Below, in pieces: positions 1 through 9,527 of a stretch of 64,000 nucleotides of DNA. Position 1 is the stretch's first letter. Every line of letters begins with the position of its first letter. The notes under the pieces are model-generated. The model was not told the origin of the DNA and did not search any database. It saw nothing but the letters and a program-made list of their open reading frames with translations. The stretch is from positions 186,001-250,000 of the forward strand of contig NZ_AYYK01000001.1 in the NCBI RefSeq assembly GCF_001436095.1. Direction: 5' to 3'. The translations under genes were made by a program, and so were the position numbers. The stretch is from Lapidilactobacillus dextrinicus DSM 20335 (GTDB taxonomy: Bacteria; Bacillota; Bacilli; Lactobacillales; Lactobacillaceae).

Positions 1-1360
1 TATCTAATACGTCAGGATCTTGTTCCCAATTTTCAATATCCTTGGGTGCTTCCATACCAACATAAATTTCGCCAGTTTCTTTATGATACCAGGCTGGAAT
101 TTGATGACCCCACCAAAGTTGACGAGAAATAACCCAGTCATGAATGTTTTCCATCCATTGGCTCCACGTTGTTTCAAAACGTTCAGGTACAAAATTAACC
201 CGATCTTCAGTTTTTTGATTAGCAAGTGACATTTCTGCCAATGGCTTCATCTTAACAAACCATTGTGTTGACAAACGTGCTTCGACTTGAACGCCTGTCC
301 GTTCAGAGTGACCAACACTATGAACGATTGGATCTGTACTGATTAAATAACCTTCAGCCTCTAAATCAGCAACCATTGCTTTACGAGCCGTAAAACGATC
401 CATGCCTTGATACTTACCGGCATTTTCGTTCATAGTTGCATCTGGATTCATGGTATTAATTCGTTCTAGGTCATGACGATTACCAACTTGGAAGTCGTTA
501 GGGTCATGTGCTGGTGTGATTTTAACCATCCCAGTACCGAATTCTGGATCAACATATTGATCAGCAATAATTGGAATATGGCGGCCTTGTAATGGCAAGA
601 TAACTTCCGTACCAACTAATGCTTTATAACGTTCATCACTTGGATTAACAGCAACGGCTGTATCACCAAACATTGTTTCTGGACGTGTTGTTGCAATTTC
701 AATATAGTGTTTACCATTAAAAGTTTGTTCTGGATCAACAAAAGGATACTTCACATGATAAAAAGCGCCTTGATCATCTTGGTGAATAACTTCAATGTCA
801 GACAAAGCTGTTTGTGCTTGAGGATCCCAGTTAATAATATATTCGCCCCGATAGATTAAGCCTTCGTTATATAAGTCAACGAAAACTTTACGAACTGCTT
901 TAGACAAGCCTTCATCCAAAGTAAATCGTTCTCGTGAATAATCAACGGAAATACCCATTTTAGCCCATTGGTCATGAATAGTTTTTTCGTATTCATCAAC
1001 CCAATCCCAAACTTTGCCGACAAATTTTTCGCGGCCTAGGTCGTAACGCGTGACGCCTTCTTCACGTAACTTAGCTTCAACCTTAGCTTGAGTAGCAATA
1101 CCCGCGTGGTCAGTGCCAGGGAGCCACAAAACATCGTAGCCTTGCATCCGCTTCTGGCGAATAATCATATCTTGTAACGTCGTGTCCCAAGCATGACCTA
1201 AGTGCAACTTACCTGTAACATTTGGTGGTGGGATGACGATTGAGTATGGTTTTGCTTTTTGATCGCCACTTGGCTTGAAGACATCTTCGTCTAACCAAGT
1301 TTGATAACGACCCGCTTCAACGGCCTGCGGATCATATTTTGGTGCCATTTCTTCTGCCAT
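1..1360 (-). CDS. valS: Valyl-tRNA synthetase, N-terminal part (runs off the window)
   Basis: Class I aminoacyl-tRNA synthetase that charges tRNA-Val in the cytoplasm. About 453 N-terminal codons lie in the window. The HIGH-type signature HLGH is near residue 53, after the PPPNVTGKL motif, and the tryptophan-rich [13 protein letters not shown] block follows. The CP1 editing region is recognisable from [13 protein letters not shown] onward. The KMSKS motif is outside the window. I chose the ATG at 1360 because an AAAGGAG ribosome binding site precedes it; a second Met four codons in is less likely. A T-box leader in the same direction lies about 720 nt upstream, an unusually long distance. Confidence 0.96.
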   Translation of the reverse strand, partial: MAEEMAPKYDPQAVEAGRYQTWLDEDVFKPSGDQKAKPYSIVIPPPNVTGKLHLGHAWDTTLQDMIIRQKRMQGYDVLWLPGTDHAGIATQAKVEAKLREEGVTRYDLGREKFVGKVWDWVDEYEKTIHDQWAKMGISVDYSRERFTLDEGLSKAVRKVFVDLYNEGLIYRGEYIINWDPQAQTALSDIEVIHQDDQGAFYHVKYPFVDPEQTFNGKHYIEIATTRPETMFGDTAVAVNPSDERYKALVGTEVILPLQGRHIPIIADQYVDPEFGTGMVKITPAHDPNDFQVGNRHDLERINTMNPDATMNENAGKYQGMDRFTARKAMVADLEAEGYLISTDPIVHSVGHSERTGVQVEARLSTQWFVKMKPLAEMSLANQKTEDRVNFVPERFETTWSQWMENIHDWVISRQLWWGHQIPAWYHKETGEIYVGMEAPKDIENWEQDPDVLD

Positions 1361-1587
1361 GGTTAATAACTCCTTTATTAAAAATCTAAATTAACATTGT
1401 GATGATGAAGCTGAACATTGAACTTGAGAAAATTGAAATATTTGACTTGTGGGGTATTTTCGTGCTTGCGCAGAGGTTGTACATAGAAGGTAGTGTTCGC
1501 CGTGGCGGTGAAAAATATTTAACGCTGGAACGCTGTGGGTACGACTTTAAGCCAAATAAAACTCAATTTGTCTTAAAGCTCGGCCTT

Positions 1588-1614
1588 GCTGTTAGTGGTC
1601 AAACCACTAACAGC
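1588..1614 (+). repeat. Perfect 12-bp hairpin in repeat unit A
   Basis: GCTGTTAGTGGT, a three-base CAA loop, and ACCACTAACAGC form a perfect 12-bp stem. The homologous element in unit B at 1795-1821 has the same shape with paired changes, which argues that the structure matters or mattered. Confidence 0.8.
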
Positions 1615-1794
1615 AATTTCACAGCTGAACGATATTTTTCACTGCCACTAAATTAACAAGCTGGCAACCTTGCTTCGCGCTGACTAATATGTGGCTAATT
1701 GACCCTTAAAATTTACGAAGTGCAAATTTGTAGTCAAACTTTATCAACTCTATTTAGTCAGTGGCTAAAGAAAATTGCGGTCAGTCGCGGAATT

Positions 1795-1821
1795 GTTGTT
1801 AATGGTTGGACCATTTACAAC
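1795..1821 (-). repeat. 12-bp hairpin in repeat unit B, homologous to the one in unit A
   Basis: GTTGTTAATGGT, a three-base loop and ACCATTTACAAC pair with one T-T mismatch. Relative to unit A, one C-G pair has become T-A and one G-C pair has become A-T, so pairing is kept at both positions. Confidence 0.75.
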
Positions 1822-2078
1822 AAAGCTCGTATTTAAGACGAATTGGTTTTGATTCGGCTTAAATCGATGCTCGCAACGTTCCACCGCAGATTTTCTGGAG
1901 CCATGAAGACTAGCCAGCTAGTGGTTTTAGTTCCGCTCTGACAAATTTATTTGGTTTAAATCGACGTTCGCAGCGTTCCACCGTGTATTTCGCACAGGCA
2001 CGAAGAAGGACAATCTCATAGTTCTAGGTCTTGAACTTTTAGCCCGGCACGCCCACATTATCTAATTTTTCAGCCGAC

Positions 2079-2302
2079 AAAAAATCGCCCTATCAACTAT
2101 AGGACGATTGCTCGCGGTACCACCTAAATTGAAGTCAGTAAAACCAACTTCCAACTCAAACACAATAACGGCGTGGCCCGGCGAGAACTACTATTTTCAT
2201 TATCGCAACTCACAAGCTACCAATTGATTTATACCTAGAAACTTTCCACTAACGTTTCCTCACTGTAAGCCAGTCCATCAATCGCTCTTATTCAATGTTA
2301 TT
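2079..2302 (-). promoter_or_regulatory. T-box leader, presumably for valS
   Basis: On the minus strand the conserved T-box antiterminator sequence AGGTGGTACCGCG lies at 2125-2113. It is followed by a terminator stem ATCGTCCTA / TAGGGCGAT (2108-2084) and a run of six T. T-box leaders sense uncharged tRNA and control synthetase or amino-acid genes. The next gene in this direction is valS, so tRNA-Val is the expected ligand. A GTA triplet at 2220-2218 is one possible specifier, but I could not fold Stem I confidently. Confidence 0.88.
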
Positions 2303-2309
2303 AACGTTC

Positions 2310-2338
2310 ATGTTAGCCTAGAAAAAAGAATTCGTCAA
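2310..2338 (-). promoter_or_regulatory. Promoter of the T-box leader
   Basis: TTGACG (2338-2333) and TAACAT (2315-2310) are separated by exactly 17 bp on the minus strand, just upstream of the T-box. Confidence 0.75.
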
Positions 2339-2410
2339 CTGGAATGATGTCGTCATTAGTATTTGTTTGAGTTACTTATTTGAAACTTTCTATAAATCAT
2401 CCAATCTTGA

Positions 2411-3049
2411 TTAAACGTCGGAAATTTCTGCAAGTAATAATAGATTTTGAACCTCACTGGTTAAATCCAAATAACGAACGTGCACATTTTTAGGAACGTG
2501 CACCGGTTCAGGCGCAAAACTCAAAATTGACGTAATGCCACAATCCACTAAATAATCAACCACTTCTTGAAACGCATGGCTTGGTACTGTCGAAATAACG
2601 CCTTTAATCTGTTGCGTTTGAATAGTTGCCTTTAAATCACTTAATGGTTGAATCGTCACTTTGTTGATGGTTTCACCAATGACGTGTGGATCAGCATCGT
2701 AGGCGGAAATAATTTCTAAATTAGGGTTTCGCCGAAAATTATTTATCAATAGCGCGCGGCCTAAATTACCAACACCAATTAATGCCAAGCCCTGTGTTTC
2801 ATTGACTTCTAAAATTTCACCGAAAATTTGAATTAAATGAGCAATATCATAGCCATAACCGCTTTTTCCTAAATCACCAAAGTAAGAAAAATCACGGCGA
2901 ATTGTGGTTGGTTCAATTTGAATAATCTTCCCTAGCTGGGCTGACTTAATTCGCAAATAACCATTATCCGCTAAATTACACAATGTTCGATAATAAATTG
3001 GCAGGCGTTCTAAACTCATGCGTGGAATTTTTTTATTGTGTGGTGTCAT
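2411..3049 (-). CDS. rex: Redox-sensing transcriptional repressor Rex
   Basis: Rex senses the NADH/NAD+ ratio and represses fermentation and respiration genes when NADH is low. The 212-residue product has the N-terminal winged helix (PRMSLERLPIYYRTL, residues ~9-23) and a Rossmann domain with GVGNLGRALL in the middle, the NADH site. Its length matches the family. I chose the ATG at 3049, preceded by GGAG at 8-nt spacing; an upstream in-frame start at 3097 would add 16 atypical residues. It lies downstream of thiI but is separated from it by a terminator, so it is probably transcribed alone. Confidence 0.95.
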   Translation of the reverse strand: MTPHNKKIPRMSLERLPIYYRTLCNLADNGYLRIKSAQLGKIIQIEPTTIRRDFSYFGDLGKSGYGYDIAHLIQIFGEILEVNETQGLALIGVGNLGRALLINNFRRNPNLEIISAYDADPHVIGETINKVTIQPLSDLKATIQTQQIKGVISTVPSHAFQEVVDYLVDCGITSILSFAPEPVHVPKNVHVRYLDLTSEVQNLLLLAEISDV

Positions 3050-3093
3050 CGTAGCTACTCCATTTTTGTTAATTAAATCACATTTATAGAATA

Positions 3094-3132
3094 ACAAAAA
3101 AGCGCTTCATCTGCAAGAGACGACGCGCTTTT
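3094..3132 (-). terminator. Rho-independent terminator after thiI
   Basis: AAAAGCGC and GCGCTTTT form a stem on the minus strand, followed by TTTTTTG. It sits between the thiI stop and rex. Confidence 0.8.
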
Positions 3133-3171
3133 GATGAGTCACAGCTAATTTAAAACATAATCAGTGATAGT

Positions 3172-4389
3172 TTATAAAACAGATTGAATATCAGCTTGAT
3201 CAGTCGTTAAGAATTCATCGTGACTATGGATTTCCGTTATTTTAACACCAGCTAATGCGCGAGCCATTAAAGCTTCACCATCAAGTTTTTCTTCATAGTA
3301 ACGAGCCTTGTCTAAACGTGGTCTAGTCTTAGGACGTGGTGGCGCAAAAATTGTACAGCAGTCTTCAAATGGCATAATAGATAAGTCAAAAGTATCAATT
3401 TTTTCAGCAATATCAATGATTTCATTCTTATCCATAGTTGCTACTGGACGAATAATTGGCATATTCGTCACATCGTTAATTGCTACCATGCTTTCCAACG
3501 TTTGTGAAGCAACTTGACCCACAGACTCACCATTAAAAATAGCTAGTCCATTACGCTTCTCAGCCATTTTAACAGCTAATCGTAACATGAACCGGCGCTG
3601 AACGGTCATGAGATAGCCTTCAGGAACTGAACGTTTCACTTCTTCTTGAATTTCAGTGAAAGGTACTTCAATAAACTTAATGGTTCCCACATAAGGTGCT
3701 AATTTAGCTGTTAATTCTTTAGCTTTGGCCAAAGCACGCTCTGACGTATATGGTGGGCTGAAAAAGTGAACCATTTCAATTTCAACGCCGCGCTTCATTG
3801 CTAAGTAACCAGCAACTGGCGAATCAATCCCACCAGAGAGCATTAACATAGCTTTACCGGCTGTACCAACGGGTAAACCACCAGCACCTTTAATGGTTTC
3901 AGAAGACAAATAAATGCCATCATGACGGACTTCAACGCGTAAAGTAATATCAGGATGCTTCATCTGAGCTTTTAAACCAGGGACATTATCATAGATGTAG
4001 TCGCCTAACATTAAGTTAATTTGGTTCGTATCTAATTCAAAGGTGTGATCAGAGCGACGGGTATTAATTTTAAAAGTTTCCGCAGTTGGTGCTAATTCCG
4101 TCATCATTTCCAATGCGGTTTGCTTCATCAATTCAACGTCTTGAGCAATCCGAATACTTGGTGAGAAGTTTTGAATACCAAAGACTTTGGATAACTTCGC
4201 CATCACAGCATCATAATCCGTTCCGTTTAAAGAAATATGCATCCGATCACGTTTAGGATAAATATGCAAATCAGGAAATTGGGCCAAAGCTTTCGTCACG
4301 TTACCGTTTAAGCGCCCGATAAATTCGCGACGGTTCTTGCCCTTGGTCGATAACTCGCCATAACGGACGGTTATTTCAGTGTATTTCAT
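3172..4389 (-). CDS. thiI: tRNA 4-thiouridine synthase ThiI
   Basis: ThiI adenylates U8 of tRNA and transfers sulfur to make 4-thiouridine. The 405-residue product has an N-terminal ferredoxin-like and THUMP region and the PP-loop ATP site SGGIDSP (~residue 187). It ends without the rhodanese domain found in enterobacterial ThiI, which is normal for Firmicutes. Three consecutive ATG codons occur; the third (4389) has the right spacing from AAGGAG, while the first is directly on top of it. The cysteine desulfurase just upstream probably supplies the sulfur. Confidence 0.95.
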   Translation of the reverse strand: MKYTEITVRYGELSTKGKNRREFIGRLNGNVTKALAQFPDLHIYPKRDRMHISLNGTDYDAVMAKLSKVFGIQNFSPSIRIAQDVELMKQTALEMMTELAPTAETFKINTRRSDHTFELDTNQINLMLGDYIYDNVPGLKAQMKHPDITLRVEVRHDGIYLSSETIKGAGGLPVGTAGKAMLMLSGGIDSPVAGYLAMKRGVEIEMVHFFSPPYTSERALAKAKELTAKLAPYVGTIKFIEVPFTEIQEEVKRSVPEGYLMTVQRRFMLRLAVKMAEKRNGLAIFNGESVGQVASQTLESMVAINDVTNMPIIRPVATMDKNEIIDIAEKIDTFDLSIMPFEDCCTIFAPPRPKTRPRLDKARYYEEKLDGEALMARALAGVKITEIHSHDEFLTTDQADIQSVL

Positions 4390-4467
4390 CATCATTCTCC
4401 TTGGTTATAGGTTCTATTAATCACGTCTCATTATTTCAACGCTTAGTTACTCAGTAGCCGTCAAAAA

Positions 4468-5622
4468 TTAAGCACGGCCGTTCATCCGTTCAAAACGTTG
4501 ATAAATTGTAGGAAATACTTTAATAAATTGATCAACTTCAGCCTGAGTATTAGCGTCATCTAAACTAATTCTAACGGCACTAGTCGCTAATTTTTCAGGA
4601 ACCTTCATGGCCTTAAGCGTTGAAGATTCATCGCCAGAACGTGAAGAACAAGCACTAGTCGTTGATAAATAAATATCTTTGGCTTCTAAAGCATGCACCG
4701 TTGTTTCACCTCGAACACCAGCAATTGCAAAACACAAAATATGTGGTGCAAAATTAGCTGTAACTGGTGAGAAAATCGTGATATCTGGCAAAGCACTTAA
4801 GAAATCAACCAACTGTTGTTTTAAAGCTAATTCATGTTGCGCCTTTTTAGCTTCATCAGTTACAGCCAAACGCAACGCCTTACTCATCGCTGCAATAGCA
4901 GGTAAGTTTTCGGTCCCGCTACGGTGGTTGGTTTCTTGACCACCACCGCTCATTAAAGTGCCCAATGCGCGACCTTTTTTAGCATAAATAAAGCCAGTAC
5001 CCCGAGGACCATGAAATTTATGCGCAGAAAATGTCGCAAAATCAACTCGTTCAGGTAAAACTTGTGACCATAAATTCTTACCCACACTTTGTACCGCATC
5101 AACATGGAAGTGAACGGTTGGATAATTTTTTAAAATTTCACCAATCTCTGTGATCGGTTGAATGGCGCCAATCTCATTATTAACAGCCATTACTGATACT
5201 AACACTGTATCTGGCCGCATTGCTTTAGCCACATCGTCAGGATTAACAAAACCCTGGTTATCAACAGGTACGTAAGTCACTTCCCAACCTAACTTTTCGA
5301 GTTGAGCGGCTGAGTTTAAGACAGCAGCATGTTCCACACTTGAAACAATTATATGTTTGCCAAACTCACGCTTAGCCATCGCTGTTCCCTTAATCACCCA
5401 ATTGTCGCCTTCAGTGCCGCCACTAGTGAAATAAATTTCATTAGCCGCACAACCAACTAAATCAGCAATTTGTTGTCGTGCTGATTGTAATAATTGTAAA
5501 GCATGATCGCCCAAGCCATGTAAACTAGAAGGATTACCCCAGAAATCATTGGCTACGGTATTATAGGTTTGCAATACTTGTGGATCTATTTTTGTCGTTG
5601 CACTATTATCAAAATAAATCAA
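4468..5622 (-). CDS. Cysteine desulfurase (IscS/NifZ-like), ThiI partner
   Basis: PLP-dependent enzyme that converts cysteine to alanine plus enzyme-bound persulfide. In the 384-residue product the PLP lysine is in SAHKFHGPRGTGF (~residue 202), the cofactor-binding HVDAVQS motif is ~25 residues before it, and the catalytic cysteine loop is STTSACSSRSGD (~residue 325). It is 79 nt upstream of thiI on the same strand, as in the Bacillus nifZ-thiI pair, so sulfur donation to ThiI is the likely role. A GGGAG site precedes the ATG. Confidence 0.93.
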   Translation of the reverse strand: MIYFDNSATTKIDPQVLQTYNTVANDFWGNPSSLHGLGDHALQLLQSARQQIADLVGCAANEIYFTSGGTEGDNWVIKGTAMAKREFGKHIIVSSVEHAAVLNSAAQLEKLGWEVTYVPVDNQGFVNPDDVAKAMRPDTVLVSVMAVNNEIGAIQPITEIGEILKNYPTVHFHVDAVQSVGKNLWSQVLPERVDFATFSAHKFHGPRGTGFIYAKKGRALGTLMSGGGQETNHRSGTENLPAIAAMSKALRLAVTDEAKKAQHELALKQQLVDFLSALPDITIFSPVTANFAPHILCFAIAGVRGETTVHALEAKDIYLSTTSACSSRSGDESSTLKAMKVPEKLATSAVRISLDDANTQAEVDQFIKVFPTIYQRFERMNGRA

Positions 5623-5719
5623 AAATCCTATCTCCCTTAAATATCAACAAATACCAATCAAAATGACATTGACAACAAAGATACTTTGTTCAAATGATGC
5701 ACGTCACCTTAATCTTTCC

Positions 5720-5754
5720 AAAAAATAGGACCTGGGTTGTCTTGACCCAGATCC
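5720..5754 (-). terminator. Terminator after ezrA
   Basis: On the minus strand GGATCTGGGT, a 7-base loop and ACCCAGGTCC form a 10-bp stem with one wobble, followed by TATTTTTT. Confidence 0.75.
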
Positions 5755-5830
5755 GTAAACTGTGAATTGCAATGAATAATTGCAATTTTTCACTTAGTAT
5801 AAATTAAACTTTTTAAAATAACAAGTAACT

Positions 5831-7573
5831 TTATTCGGCGTCGTCTTGGTCTTGTGCTTCATTGTCCGCATTTGTGTTGTAATATGAAGCTTCAATGCGT
5901 TTAAATGAACCTGGTTCAACCTGATCTAAGGCTGATGCAATCGTATCTAACGCCATTTCATAATCAAATTCTTGATTATAAATTCGTTTAGCTTCATTAG
6001 CAGCACCTGCTAACGTCTCATTACCATAAGTATAACGGTTAGCATATTGCAAAGCTTGTTCTGTTAAAACAGCAGCATCATGCAAATCTTCCGACTTTTG
6101 GGTCAAAGTATTTAAATCTTCTTGCGTCATCAACATTTGTTTCGTAATATCTTCGACATTGATTTGGACTTGATTTAAATTATTTTTTAGCTTAGCAACT
6201 TCATCACTAACCATACTGAAATATTCAGTGTAAGATTTTGGCAAACCTGGCAAATGCATTTGTTCAACATCACGTTGAATATTCTTTAAGCTTAACTCGA
6301 ATTGCGTTACATTTTGTTTGGCGACCCTTTCGCCTTCAAACAGGCCAGAAACGCCATTGCTAATTTGATATTGCTTAGCTTGCATTTCATTTAAATTAGT
6401 AATGATCTCATTAAACTCTTTAACTGTTTCAGTATAAACAGCTTGATGATCAGCAATCTCTTGAATAGCAATATCATATTCTTTATGCATGTCAGCTGTT
6501 TCTGATTGCATCCGTCGTGCTTCTTCTAATTCATTATGCGTCAACACATAGTTTTGGCTTAAATGATCCAACGACATAATTAAGTTCGTCACTGAAATAC
6601 TGGCATGGTTTAAGAATTCAGAAGTATCTTTTTGTAATTGTTCAACTTCTTTTTTAGCATCAATTTCTTCTTGCAAACGATCATATAATTCGTCAATTTG
6701 CGTCACAATGCCTTGATTGTTTTGCTCAACCAATGGTAAATCTAAGTTACCTAAAGCTTGTGAAGTAACCGTGATCTTATTGTGCAATAAGGCAACGGTT
6801 TCTAAAATACCGGGTTTAGTAAAGTTATAATGGTCAGCCCGCATTTTTTCATAAACGTTTTTAATTTCTGTTAATTGATCAGGGAACTCAACGTTTAATT
6901 CATGATAACGCGGTGGAATACGAACCATGATATCTTTAAGCTCATCAAGTTTTTTACTAATATCAGCAAGTCCTTGCCGAGCTTCAAGGTGATCGCCTTG
7001 ACTTGTTAATTTGCGGACTTGTTCGAATTGTTTGTCCACATCACTTAACCGATCTTCAAAAGCATCAACAGAATTACCGTAATCAAATGACTTCGTTAAA
7101 ACTTCTTTACGCATTTCTCGATATTTCGTTGACAACTTTTCAATTTCAACTTTGTTTTGTTCACTACTTCTAACCAAGCGATTAAGTGAGTCAGCAACGT
7201 CACTATTTTCTGATTGAGCCTCTTCTAACTGTTGTGTTGTGCTCTCAATCATCTTGTTAGCTGTAAATAGTTTAAAGCTTTGATTAGCCTTCTCTGTATC
7301 CGTAATATTCTGATACAAAACACCAAACTTATCATTAATCAGCTTATAGTAAACATTACGCCACTTCTCAAAACTCTTGTGACTTTCACCGGCAAGATTC
7401 ATTGCTTCCAGTTGTTCAATGGTCTTGTAGATGGGCTGGTTCGTCATCTTTTCAAAATCATCGCTTAACTGGCTAATTCGTTTCTCATTTTGACCACGCT
7501 TAACTGCTGCATATAAGACAACTGCCAAGACGACAATCAAAAGTCCTAAGACTACAAAAATCCAACTTTGCAC
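5831..7573 (-). CDS. ezrA: Septation ring formation regulator EzrA
   Basis: Membrane-anchored negative regulator of FtsZ ring assembly in low-GC Gram-positives. The 580-residue product has one N-terminal transmembrane helix (residues ~4-25), then basic residues and a long coiled-coil spectrin-like cytoplasmic region to the acidic C-terminus (DNEAQDQDDAE). The length is typical. The start codon is GTG at 7573, with a GGGGTG site upstream. It is divergent from msrC and is followed by a terminator before the desulfurase gene. Confidence 0.94.
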   Translation of the reverse strand: MQSWIFVVLGLLIVVLAVVLYAAVKRGQNEKRISQLSDDFEKMTNQPIYKTIEQLEAMNLAGESHKSFEKWRNVYYKLINDKFGVLYQNITDTEKANQSFKLFTANKMIESTTQQLEEAQSENSDVADSLNRLVRSSEQNKVEIEKLSTKYREMRKEVLTKSFDYGNSVDAFEDRLSDVDKQFEQVRKLTSQGDHLEARQGLADISKKLDELKDIMVRIPPRYHELNVEFPDQLTEIKNVYEKMRADHYNFTKPGILETVALLHNKITVTSQALGNLDLPLVEQNNQGIVTQIDELYDRLQEEIDAKKEVEQLQKDTSEFLNHASISVTNLIMSLDHLSQNYVLTHNELEEARRMQSETADMHKEYDIAIQEIADHQAVYTETVKEFNEIITNLNEMQAKQYQISNGVSGLFEGERVAKQNVTQFELSLKNIQRDVEQMHLPGLPKSYTEYFSMVSDEVAKLKNNLNQVQINVEDITKQMLMTQEDLNTLTQKSEDLHDAAVLTEQALQYANRYTYGNETLAGAANEAKRIYNQEFDYEMALDTIASALDQVEPGSFKRIEASYYNTNADNEAQDQDDAE

Positions 7574-7743
7574 AATAAGTACACCCCTACAAACAAAATA
7601 ATTGCCTCAACATAGAAATTTATCCATAATAAAATATCTTTAACTAGAATTATAGCAGATTTAACAAGCAGTCCAAGATATACTGATGTAAAATATAAAT
7701 TATTTAAGGTTAATTTAACAAGCTGAAGCAGAAAGGAATAAAA

Positions 7744-8223
7744 ATGGATCAACTTATCTTAGAACAATTCGACGCTATCTTTGCCGATGAAGAATATCGT
7801 ACTGAAAATCAAGTGTCGCTTTTAGCCAATGCCAGTGCCTTTATTAAAGAATTAGTACCTGATATAAATTGGGCCGGCTTTTATTTATGGCAGCCTGAAG
7901 CTAAGCGCCTTGAATTAGGACCTTTCCAGGGAAAATTAGCATGTGCGCTAATCGCTAATCAAAGCGGTGTTTGTGGCACAGCTTTTGCCCAACAAAAAGC
8001 AATTCGGGTTGCAAACGTTCATGAATTTGCTGGCCATATTGCTTGTGACGCTGCAACCAATTCTGAAATGGTCATCCCTTTAAGCAGCGATCAGCAGCCA
8101 ATTGGTGTTTTAGATTTAGATTCACCAAAGTTAAATCGTTTTTCAGAACAAGACCAGAAAATTTTAACAGAATTAGTTGCCAAAATTGGTCAATTACTGG
8201 CTAATAGCGGGCAAACAAATTAG
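7744..8223 (+). CDS. msrC: GAF-domain free methionine-(R)-sulfoxide reductase
   Basis: Reduces free Met-R-sulfoxide. The 159-residue product is a single GAF domain. The three family cysteines are visible in LACALI, GVCGTA and HIACDA (residues ~81, 91 and 115), as in YeaZ/fRMsr-type enzymes, followed by VIPL and IGVLDLDSP. GGAATAAAA precedes the ATG. It is transcribed divergently from ezrA and ends shortly before the rpsD promoter, so it is probably a one-gene unit. Confidence 0.9.
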   Translation: MDQLILEQFDAIFADEEYRTENQVSLLANASAFIKELVPDINWAGFYLWQPEAKRLELGPFQGKLACALIANQSGVCGTAFAQQKAIRVANVHEFAGHIACDAATNSEMVIPLSSDQQPIGVLDLDSPKLNRFSEQDQKILTELVAKIGQLLANSGQTN

Positions 8224-8243
8224 AGCTAACCACTTAGTTTTAC

Positions 8244-8272
8244 TTGCTTTAGGATATTTGATTTGTTATACT
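8244..8272 (+). promoter_or_regulatory. rpsD promoter
   Basis: TTGCTT (8244-8249), a 17-bp spacer and TATACT (8267-8272), about 175 nt upstream of the rpsD start, leaving a long leader. Confidence 0.8.
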
Positions 8273-8284
8273 AGCGTTTGTGTA

Positions 8285-8446
8285 GAATATGCAGCACAAG
8301 GCGGCAAGCTCGTCAACATTTACCAACTACTTTAGTTCAATTGCGTAACCCGCGGCTGCACGTGGCGAAGATTGCAATGGTAAATGCACGAATGTCAAAC
8401 CTTGATCGTGTATTTTACTCCAATTATATTTTTGGAGGATTTTTTA
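8285..8446 (+). promoter_or_regulatory. Candidate S4 autoregulatory leader (pseudoknot-capable)
   Basis: TGCAGC (8290-8295) can pair with GCTGCA (8355-8360). CATTTACCA (8317-8325), inside that loop, can pair perfectly with TGGTAAATG (8378-8386) outside it. The interleaved order makes a pseudoknot. B. subtilis rpsD is known to be autogenously controlled through its leader by S4; that this leader does the same is inference. Confidence 0.6.
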
Positions 8447-9058
8447 ATGTCTAGATATACAGGTCCTACTTGGAGACTTTCACGCCGTCTTGGCATCTCT
8501 CTCTCAGGTACAGGTAAAGAATTAGCTCGTCGTCCATATGCTCCTGGCGAACATGGTCCTAACAACCGTCGCAAGATTTCAGAATATGGTATGCAATTAC
8601 GCGAAAAGCAAAAATTACGTATGATGTATGGTATGACTGAACGTCAATTCCGTAACTTATTCGTTCGCGCAGGTAAAATTCGCGAAGGTAAGCACGGTGT
8701 TAACTTCATGGTCTTACTCGAACGTCGTCTTGATAACGTTGTTTATCGTCTTGGTTTAGCAACTACTCGTGCACAAGCTCGTCAATTAGTTGCTCATGGC
8801 CATATCACAGTTGATGGCAAACGTGTCGATATTCCTTCATACGAAGTTGAAATCGGCCAACAAATCTCATTACGTGAACGTTCACGTAACTTGGTTATTG
8901 TTAAAGCAGCATTGGAAGGCACAGTTAGCCGCCCATCATTTGTTACTTTTGATGACAACTCAATGACTGGTTCTCTTGTACGTTTACCAGAACGTGAAGA
9001 ACTTGAACCAGAAATCGACGAAGCACTTGTCGTTGAATACTACAACCAAAAACTTTAA
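8447..9058 (+). CDS. rpsD: 30S ribosomal protein S4
   Basis: Primary 16S rRNA-binding protein of the small subunit. The 203-residue product begins [16 protein letters not shown]. It has the S4 RNA-binding domain ([20 protein letters not shown], from ~residue 92) and lacks the zinc-binding N-terminal Cys motif of some S4 paralogues. The ATG at 8447 follows TTTGGAGGATTTTTTA. It is monocistronic, with its own promoter, long leader and terminator. Confidence 0.98.
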   Translation: MSRYTGPTWRLSRRLGISLSGTGKELARRPYAPGEHGPNNRRKISEYGMQLREKQKLRMMYGMTERQFRNLFVRAGKIREGKHGVNFMVLLERRLDNVVYRLGLATTRAQARQLVAHGHITVDGKRVDIPSYEVEIGQQISLRERSRNLVIVKAALEGTVSRPSFVTFDDNSMTGSLVRLPEREELEPEIDEALVVEYYNQKL

Positions 9059-9087
9059 TCTTTACGATTTTATTCTTTTGGTTATGC

Positions 9088-9121
9088 AAAAAGGACTTCT
9101 CATCACGAGAAGTCCTTTTTT
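9088..9121 (+). terminator. rpsD terminator
   Basis: AAAAAGGACTTCTC, ATCAC loop, GAGAAGTCC and a run of seven T. Confidence 0.92.
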
Positions 9122-9170
9122 GTTATCATAAAAGCTAATTTAAAATTTATCATCGGTAATATACTGACGA

Positions 9171-9527
9171 TTATTTCATTTTATTGTGTTTGCTTTCAAT
9201 TCGTGACTGTAACTTATGTTGTTGATCCTCAACCCACGAATCAGTTGCTAACGAACGGCGATAATCTTCAGCAAACTGGCCCACATCTTTACCAACATAA
9301 TCGAGAACCGCTAGTCCCTGAGCAGCACCTTCTTCAAAGAAATCAATCAATTGATATAAACCGGCTACCGTGTCTAATCCCGAACCAGAGGCCAGACTGA
9401 ACAGATATTTTTCGATTTCTTTATACACAACTTGATAATCTTTAGGCAAGGCTTTAACGCGTTGCATTTGTTGCCGTCACTCTTTTTTATCTGCGATCAT
9501 CTTTTTTAATTCTTGGAATGGTTTCAT
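9171..9527 (-). pseudogene. DUF1048 protein gene 2, interrupted by an in-frame TGA
   Basis: From the ATG at 9527, which overlaps the previous gene's stop as TAATG, the frame encodes MKPFQELKKMIADKKE, then TGA at 9479-9477 (codon 17), then RQQMQRVKALPKDYQ and a complete DUF1048-like domain of ~98 residues. DUF1048 proteins usually carry a KEWR-type sequence here, so the stop looks like a TGG (Trp) to TGA change. An ATG four codons after the stop (9467) could allow reinitiation and yield a nearly complete domain. DUF1048 has no established function; such genes commonly accompany padR. Confidence 0.8.

Larger units (their letters stand above)
1361..2078. repeat. Non-coding region of related, partly inverted structured repeats between T-box and valS
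   Basis: No credible gene is present. At least three related units can be aligned by eye: unit A (about 1466-1650, plus orientation), unit B (about 1745-1905, minus) and unit C (about 1940-2060, minus, partial). All share a GGAACG-YTG block followed by a TTTAAG-CC-RAAT segment. A and B also share a hairpin (1588-1614 and 1795-1821) and flanking CAATTYC and GCCACT blocks. Identity between A and B looks like roughly 70 percent, with many transitions, and several differences preserve base pairing. The region is read through if the T-box transcript continues to valS. Confidence 0.7.

Noticed and set aside
1399-1656. 85-residue plus-strand open frame
   Set aside because: It lies wholly in repeat unit A, whose homologues B and C do not keep a frame, and has no convincing ribosome site.
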